Assembly (NCBI GenBank): GCA_013154135.1
Contig: JAADDB010000135.1
Span: forward strand, 1 to 9,777
Origin: Chloroflexota bacterium
GTDB taxonomy: Bacteria > Chloroflexota > Anaerolineae > JAADDB01
DNA: 9,777 nucleotides
Reading direction: 5' to 3'
Positions 6,209 to 9,777 of this stretch are shown here, piece by piece (position 1 is the first letter of the stretch; every line of letters starts with the position of its first letter). The notes beneath the pieces were generated by a model. That model did no database searches. It had not been told where the DNA came from and was given only the letters and a program-made list of their open reading frames with translations. The translations under genes were made by a program, and so were the position numbers.

Positions 6209-6256
6209 GGGGCGAGAACACCGGCACCCCGCCGGGGTGCGGACCCGTCCGCCGCC
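6209..6256 (+). repeat. Dispersed hairpin element, copy 2
   Basis: This is the best-formed copy of the element. It starts GGGGCGAGAACACC and has two adjacent hairpins: GCACCCC-GCC-GGGGTGC at 6224-6240 and GCGGAC-CC-GTCCGC at 6239-6252. The two overlap by two bases, so they could alternate or stack as a short cruciform. Copy 1 lies exactly 301 nt upstream in the same orientation. Confidence 0.8.
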
Positions 6257-6378
6257 GAGATACTATCGAAAACAGAGGGGACGCACATTCATGAGAGGAC
6301 AGCTGGGAATCCGCCTGCTGAAGCGGTCGAATCTAATCGTTGCTCGCATCGTCCACTAAACCCGCATCGAGGACGCTT

Positions 6379-8244
6379 GTGCATCGCTGGACACGTTTCG
6401 TCGTCTTGTTGCTTGTGGCCTTAGGCCTGCTAGTCGCTTGTCGGAAAGCCGTTCCGCCGACCCCGGTCCCGCGTGAGGTGACCCGGGTGGTGGAGCGCAC
6501 CGTCGTTGTAACCCACGTGGTGACCCGGGTGGTGACGGTCGCGCCCAACACGGCCGACCACCTGACCCTCTGCCTCTCCCATCTCCCCACCTCCCTGGAT
6601 CCGTTGGCCGCGTCCGACGAGGATGCCCAGGCCATCTCCCTCCTCACCGGACGCGTGCTCGTCGGCTGGGAGACTTACGAACAACCTTTCACCCAAGTGT
6701 TCCAGCGGGTTCCCACATTGGCCAACCAGGATGCTCGGTTGGTGGGAGAGGAGGGGCCGGACGGACATGTGGAGATCACATATCGATTACGTCCCGACCT
6801 CTTCTGGGAGGATGGCACGCGGGTGCGGCCGGAGGATTTCGTGGCCGCGTGGCAGGCCGCCTGCGAGGGACAGGGCACGCCGCGCGTGCAGGCCATGGCT
6901 CAGGATGTGGCCCGCGTGACAGTGGTCGATGACCACACGTTCACCGTGGTCCTGCGCGATGGGCTGATGACGCCCCTCTACATGACGTATGTGTTTGGCC
7001 CTCACCCCAGCCACGTCCCCCCGTCCCAAGCGCGGGCACCCTTCTCCTACGGCCCCTATCGTCTGGTCGGTGGGGAAGAAGGGACGGTGCTGGAATTCGA
7101 ACCCAACCCCCACTTTCACCCCCAACCGACCATCCCCCACCTGACCGTGCGGGCCCTCCCGTCCACCCGGGACCCCCTTATTGCCCTGTTGAGCGGGACG
7201 TGTGACGTGCTAGCCCCATCCCTCCTTTCCGTGGACATGTGGCCCACGTTGGAAGAGGCCCGCGAGGAAGGCGTGGTGCACACGGACTACGTGGTAGGTC
7301 CGGCCTGGACGCATGTGGATTTCAACACCTGGCCCGCGGAAGAGCGCATCCCCTACTTCGCGGATGTGCGCGTGCGCGAGGCCGTGCTCCTGGCGCTGAA
7401 CCGAGAAGAGATGGCTTGCACGGCCACCCATGGTCTGGCGCAGCCCATGCGCTCCTGGCTGCCCGACAGGCTCTGGGCCTTCGAGGCCGTGCCCGCGTTG
7501 ACCGCCCCGGCCCCGGACATCTCCCGCGGCCGGGAACTCCTGGCCGAAGTCGGGTGGCGGGACGAGGATGGGGATGGGGTGTTGGAAGCCCATGGGGTTC
7601 AGGGAACCGGGTGGGATGGGTTGCCGTGGCAGATCCCGGAGGGCACGCGCTTTCAACCCACATTGGTGACGGTGTCCGACGATCCGCTGCTTCGTGAGGT
7701 GACCCACCAGCTCGTCCGCCAGCTCGCGGCCTTGGGCATCCGGGTGCAGGTGGAATCCCTCCCCTCCGACCGGCTGTGGGCGGAGGATTCCCGGATACGC
7801 CATCGCGCGTTCGACCTGGCCCTCTTCTCCTGGCTCCCCGGCCCGGACCCCGACGGGCGGTTCCTCTGGGTGGGCAACACCATCTGTCGTCAGGGGAATG
7901 GGCACCTGTACGCGGCGGATGCGGGCCGCGAGTGTGAGCCCGGGGATGAGCGCGTGTACCCCTCCCAAATCCCTTCCGCGGAGAACGGCTGGCGCGGGGG
8001 CAACATCTCCGGTTGGGCCGATGCCGACGCGTCCCTTGCCATCTACCAGGCCACAGCTCACCTCTTGCCCGATGTCCGGGCGCCCTACTACCTGCGCCAT
8101 CAGACGCTCTTTGGACAGGATGTGCCGGTGTTGCCCTTGTTCCCGCGACCGCGTTTCACCGCGTGGCGTGCGTCGTGGCAGGGCCTCCACCTCTTGCCCT
8201 TTGAACCGGTCACGTGGAATGTGGAACAGTGGCACTCCGATTGA
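6379..8244 (+). CDS. ABC transporter solute-binding lipoprotein, family 5 (peptide type)
   Basis: This is an extracytoplasmic binding protein of the DppA/OppA family (SBP family 5), 621 aa from the GTG at 6379. GTG is preferred to an in-frame TTG at 6340 because GAGGA (6369-6373) precedes it at good spacing and because it gives a short lipoprotein signal: M-H-R-W-T-R, a run of V/L residues, and the lipobox LVAC with C21 as lipid anchor. After the cysteine comes a V/T/R-rich linker at about 34-54 (VTRVVERTVVVTHVVTRVV), encoded partly by a 15-nt direct repeat (6478-6492 and 6520-6534). The family signature 'LRPDLFWEDGTRVRPEDF' falls at about 137-154. A D/G-rich loop before the C-terminal lobe is at about 391-400. 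No permease or ATPase gene adjoins it, so it must use components encoded elsewhere. Substrate unknown; peptide is only the family default. GC is above 60% in lines sampled. Confidence 0.92.
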   Translation: MHRWTRFVVLLLVALGLLVACRKAVPPTPVPREVTRVVERTVVVTHVVTRVVTVAPNTADHLTLCLSHLPTSLDPLAASDEDAQAISLLTGRVLVGWETYEQPFTQVFQRVPTLANQDARLVGEEGPDGHVEITYRLRPDLFWEDGTRVRPEDFVAAWQAACEGQGTPRVQAMAQDVARVTVVDDHTFTVVLRDGLMTPLYMTYVFGPHPSHVPPSQARAPFSYGPYRLVGGEEGTVLEFEPNPHFHPQPTIPHLTVRALPSTRDPLIALLSGTCDVLAPSLLSVDMWPTLEEAREEGVVHTDYVVGPAWTHVDFNTWPAEERIPYFADVRVREAVLLALNREEMACTATHGLAQPMRSWLPDRLWAFEAVPALTAPAPDISRGRELLAEVGWRDEDGDGVLEAHGVQGTGWDGLPWQIPEGTRFQPTLVTVSDDPLLREVTHQLVRQLAALGIRVQVESLPSDRLWAEDSRIRHRAFDLALFSWLPGPDPDGRFLWVGNTICRQGNGHLYAADAGRECEPGDERVYPSQIPSAENGWRGGNISGWADADASLAIYQATAHLLPDVRAPYYLRHQTLFGQDVPVLPLFPRPRFTAWRASWQGLHLLPFEPVTWNVEQWHSD

Positions 8245-8290
8245 CGGACGGATGTACCCATCAGCGCTGGACGTAGAAGACGTGATCGTC

Positions 8291-8308
8291 AATCGTTACT
8301 TTTTACTC
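8291..8308 (+). repeat. Degenerate heptamer repeat next to the Nudix ribosome site
   Basis: AATCGTTACTTTTTACTC matches the AATCGTT(A/G)CT lead and a second TTACTC unit of the blocks at 6003-6027 and 4152-4167. It ends 6 nt before the GAGGGA ribosome site of the Nudix gene and has the same direction. Confidence 0.65.
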
Positions 8309-8328
8309 AACCCCGAGGGACAACGCCT

Positions 8329-8967
8329 ATGAGATACGCAACAGCCATCGACCCGAAGGAACTCACAGCCCTGCGGGAGCAATACGGTGCCTTTCCCCTG
8401 GAAAGGGTTTCCTTGGACGTGGGCCCTCTCTTCTTTGCCAAAGCCCGGACGCCCATCGGCAAGGAGAGGCGGGCGGAGGTGCTCCTCCTCGTCCAGGGTC
8501 CCGATGACCGGGTTCTCGTCCACACAAAGCGTTTCTACCCCCGGGGTGCGTTTCGCCTGCCTACCGGGGGCATTCGCACAGGCGAAGGCGTGGAGGAAGC
8601 CCTTGTGCGGGAGCTGGAGGAGGAGACCGGGTTGCTGCCGGAGGCCAAACGGCTCATCGGCGTGCTGGCTTACGATATCCGGCACGGGGACCGGCAGGTG
8701 CCCTTCGCTTCCTATGCCTATTGGGTTCGTGTGCCCTCCCTGGACGTGAGGCCCCAGGATGAGAGTGAGGAGATAGCCGAGTTCCGTTGGGTCCCCTGGG
8801 CTGCCTTGCCTCAGATCACCCAGACCTTGTATCATGTCCCGCCGGAGTGGTCGGACTGGGGCCGTTTTCGCGCGTTGGGTCATGCCTTTGTCATCCGGCA
8901 CTGGACCGGGACAAACGACCTTGACGGCGCGGGAAACCCGAACCGACACGAACGGATCATCGAATGA
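8329..8967 (+). CDS. Nudix hydrolase
   Basis: This is a 212-aa cytosolic Nudix-family hydrolase, expected to cleave a nucleoside diphosphate linked to some moiety X, using Mg2+ or Mn2+. The Nudix box is complete at residues 80-102: G80, E86, then R94-E95-L96-E97-E98-E99-T100-G101-L102, matching Gx5Ex7REUxEExGU. The box sits in the middle of the chain. The N-terminal 45 residues are extra to the minimal fold and may set specificity or dimer formation. The C-terminus (from about 185) is polar and possibly disordered. ATG at 8329 has GAGGGA at 8315-8320. It starts 84 nt after the binding-protein gene on the same strand, so co-transcription is possible, although a heptamer repeat lies in between. 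Substrate cannot be assigned; ADP-ribose, NADH, oxidised nucleotides or mRNA caps are all family options. Confidence 0.92.
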   Translation: MRYATAIDPKELTALREQYGAFPLERVSLDVGPLFFAKARTPIGKERRAEVLLLVQGPDDRVLVHTKRFYPRGAFRLPTGGIRTGEGVEEALVRELEEETGLLPEAKRLIGVLAYDIRHGDRQVPFASYAYWVRVPSLDVRPQDESEEIAEFRWVPWAALPQITQTLYHVPPEWSDWGRFRALGHAFVIRHWTGTNDLDGAGNPNRHERIIE

Positions 8968-9019
8968 TGCGCCCGTAGTTGTTTGTCCAAAGTCCCGTCT
9001 GATTGACTCGATACCCATT

Positions 9020-9043
9020 TTACTCGTTACTCGTTACTCGTTA
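9020..9043 (+). repeat. Tandem heptamer repeat (TTACTCG)x3
   Basis: Three exact tandem copies of TTACTCG plus a partial fourth (TTA) form the cleanest block of the family. It lies in the 153-nt gap between the Nudix and helicase genes, 77 nt before the helicase ATG and in its direction. Confidence 0.9.
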
Positions 9044-9071
9044 GCCCATAGCTTCTGGTGGCTGGGGCCCC

Positions 9072-9083
9072 GTGTTCTCGCCC
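9072..9083 (-). repeat. Partial copy of the dispersed hairpin element
   Basis: On the minus strand GGGCGAGAACAC repeats the first 12 bases of the core of copy 2 (6210-6221) exactly and is followed by a GC-rich stretch with little further match. It may be a truncated fourth copy. It lies 28 bases from the heptamer repeat at 9020-9043. Confidence 0.4.
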
Positions 9084-9120
9084 TCTGCCAGCAAAGCCTT
9101 TTGAAGGATTTCTGTCGCCC

Positions 9121-9777
9121 ATGTCCCTCCGCACAGCGCTGGAAGAACTCCAACAGGATGAACGTTTCAGGCGTCGGGTGACGGCCTGGCACGAGGAGCC
9201 GCCGCAACCTGCCCGGTACGCTCCTTGGCCAGACGCCCTCCATCCCCGCGCGCGGGCCGTGATCGAAGCCCAGGGCATCCGGGACCTCTACACCCACCAA
9301 AGCCAGGCCTTGACCCACCTCCTGCGCGGGGAACACACCATGGTCGTCACCGCCACCGCGTCGGGCAAGAGTCTCATCTACCACCTGGCCACCCTCCACA
9401 CCCTCCTGTCCGACCCCACCGCGCGGGTGATCTACCTCTTCCCCACCAAAGCCCTGGCCCAGGATCAGTACCGGCATCTGGCGCGCTTGTTGCGGGCTGT
9501 CGGAGGGGAACGGTGGGTGGGAGTGTACGATGGGGACACCCCTCCGGCCGAGCGGGCCCGCATCCGGAAGCAGGCCCGGGTGCTCATCACCAATCCGGAC
9601 ATGCTGCACATGGGCCTGTTGCCCTATCATCCCCGATGGAGTACCTTTTGGCAGGGCTTGCAGTACATTGTGGTGGATGAAACCCACACGTATCGGGGGA
9701 TTTTCGGCGCGCATGTGGCCAATGTCTTCCGGCGCCTGCGCCGGGTTGCTCGCTTCTACGGGGCCGATCCCCGTTGG
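9121..9777 (+). CDS. mrfA: DExH-box helicase, MrfA/YprA-like, 5' part only
   Basis: The frame is open from ATG at 9121 to the window end (219 codons, no stop). The protein is the first RecA-like domain of a superfamily 2 helicase. In order: a Q-motif-like 'LYTHQSQAL' at 56-64, Walker A 'TATASGKS' at 77-84, motif Ia 'PTKAL' at 108-112, 'TNPDML' at 157-162 and the Walker B box DETH at 186-189. The segment after it, 'YRGIFGAHVANVFRRLRR' (191-208), is characteristic of the MrfA/YprA group (DUF1998 C-terminal domain). That group is known from Bacillus subtilis MrfA for repair of mitomycin C lesions. The C-terminal helicase and zinc-binding domains would lie beyond the window. The ribosome site is weak: AAGGA at 9104-9108 is 12 nt away. 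No earlier in-frame ATG/GTG/TTG was seen close by. Function as DNA repair helicase is family knowledge, not shown here. Confidence 0.88.
   Translation, partial: MSLRTALEELQQDERFRRRVTAWHEEPPQPARYAPWPDALHPRARAVIEAQGIRDLYTHQSQALTHLLRGEHTMVVTATASGKSLIYHLATLHTLLSDPTARVIYLFPTKALAQDQYRHLARLLRAVGGERWVGVYDGDTPPAERARIRKQARVLITNPDMLHMGLLPYHPRWSTFWQGLQYIVVDETHTYRGIFGAHVANVFRRLRRVARFYGADPRW

Larger units (their letters stand above)
5482..6378. other. Gene-free divergent region between fni and the solute-binding protein gene
   Basis: About 900 nt separate two divergent genes. Open frames here translate to low-complexity, Arg/Pro-rich sequence created by the repeats, and none has a family resemblance, so no gene is called. 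From left to right it holds the fni ribosome site, the leader with hairpin-element copy 3 (5551-5595), a CCACAA/TTGTGG dyad (5660-5674), the fni promoter (5727-5755), a heptamer repeat (5848-5866), hairpin-element copy 1 (5908-5955), a heptamer repeat (6003-6027), an 8-bp inverted repeat (6092-6134), the perfect 24-bp inverted repeat (6145-6195), hairpin-element copy 2 (6209-6256) and a weak heptamer remnant (6335-6347). I found no convincing promoter for the plus-strand gene. Confidence 0.7.

Noticed and set aside
6340..6378. TTG at 6340 as the start of the binding-protein gene
   Set aside because: It would put 13 polar residues before an otherwise textbook lipoprotein signal; the GTG at 6379 has a better ribosome site.
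5879..6424. A 181-codon plus-strand frame across the divergent region
   Set aside because: Its Arg/Pro-rich translation comes from the hairpin elements and palindrome, and it runs into the signal peptide of the binding-protein gene in another frame.
7210..8292. A 360-codon open frame on the minus strand opposite the binding-protein gene
   Set aside because: It is antisense to a clear family 5 binding protein with intact motifs; high GC keeps antisense frames open, and the translation resembles no family.
9020..9043. CRISPR-like array from the heptamer repeats
   Set aside because: The units are 7 nt in direct tandem with no spacers and no cas genes, so this is a simple repeat.
9034..9714. 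A 226-codon minus-strand frame opposite the helicase
   Set aside because: The plus-strand frame shows all helicase motifs in order; the minus frame is its shadow and includes the heptamer repeat at one end.

Overview
The window looks like a chromosomal segment of a high-GC bacterium, most plausibly a Chloroflexota (Anaerolineae-like) member. This is inferred, not proven. The clues are a lipoprotein solute-binding protein whose mature N-terminus carries the valine/threonine/arginine-rich linker common in that phylum, an FMN-type (type 2) isopentenyl diphosphate isomerase, an MrfA/YprA-type helicase, and gaps full of short dispersed repeats. No rRNA, tRNA, CRISPR array, transposase or integrase gene was found.

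Layout. Positions 1-2000 hold two adjacent plus-strand genes for the inner-membrane permeases of a carbohydrate-type ABC importer; their binding protein presumably lies upstream, outside the window. They converge on a minus-strand group and are separated from it by a hairpin suitable as a bidirectional terminator (2022-2043). The minus-strand group, read from right to left, is a type 2 isopentenyl diphosphate isomerase (fni, 5481 to 4450), a 380-nt gap with repeats, a divergent ketol-acid-reductoisomerase-like protein (4070 to 3060) and, overlapping it by ATGA, an extended SDR epimerase/dehydratase (3063 to 2098). A gene-free divergent region of about 900 nt (5482-6378) follows. It holds a good candidate promoter for fni, three diverged copies of a 45-48 nt hairpin element, a perfect 24-bp inverted repeat with a GAA loop, and heptamer repeats. 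On its right, plus-strand genes encode a family 5 (peptide/oligopeptide type) ABC solute-binding lipoprotein, a Nudix hydrolase and the first 219 codons of an MrfA-like DExH helicase that runs off the window end.

The genes do not form one evident pathway. The permeases belong to a sugar importer. The isomerase supplies IPP/DMAPP for isoprenoids. The two NAD(P)-binding proteins are translationally coupled and probably act together on an unknown substrate. The binding protein has no permease beside it. The Nudix protein and helicase could serve housecleaning and DNA repair.

The points most worth a second look are the repeat systems (a TTACTCG heptamer repeat oriented with the downstream gene at every site, a dispersed hairpin element, and the 51-nt perfect hairpin) and the KARI-like protein, which appears to have lost some catalytic residues. 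I saw no clear defence island or self-evident new multi-gene system.
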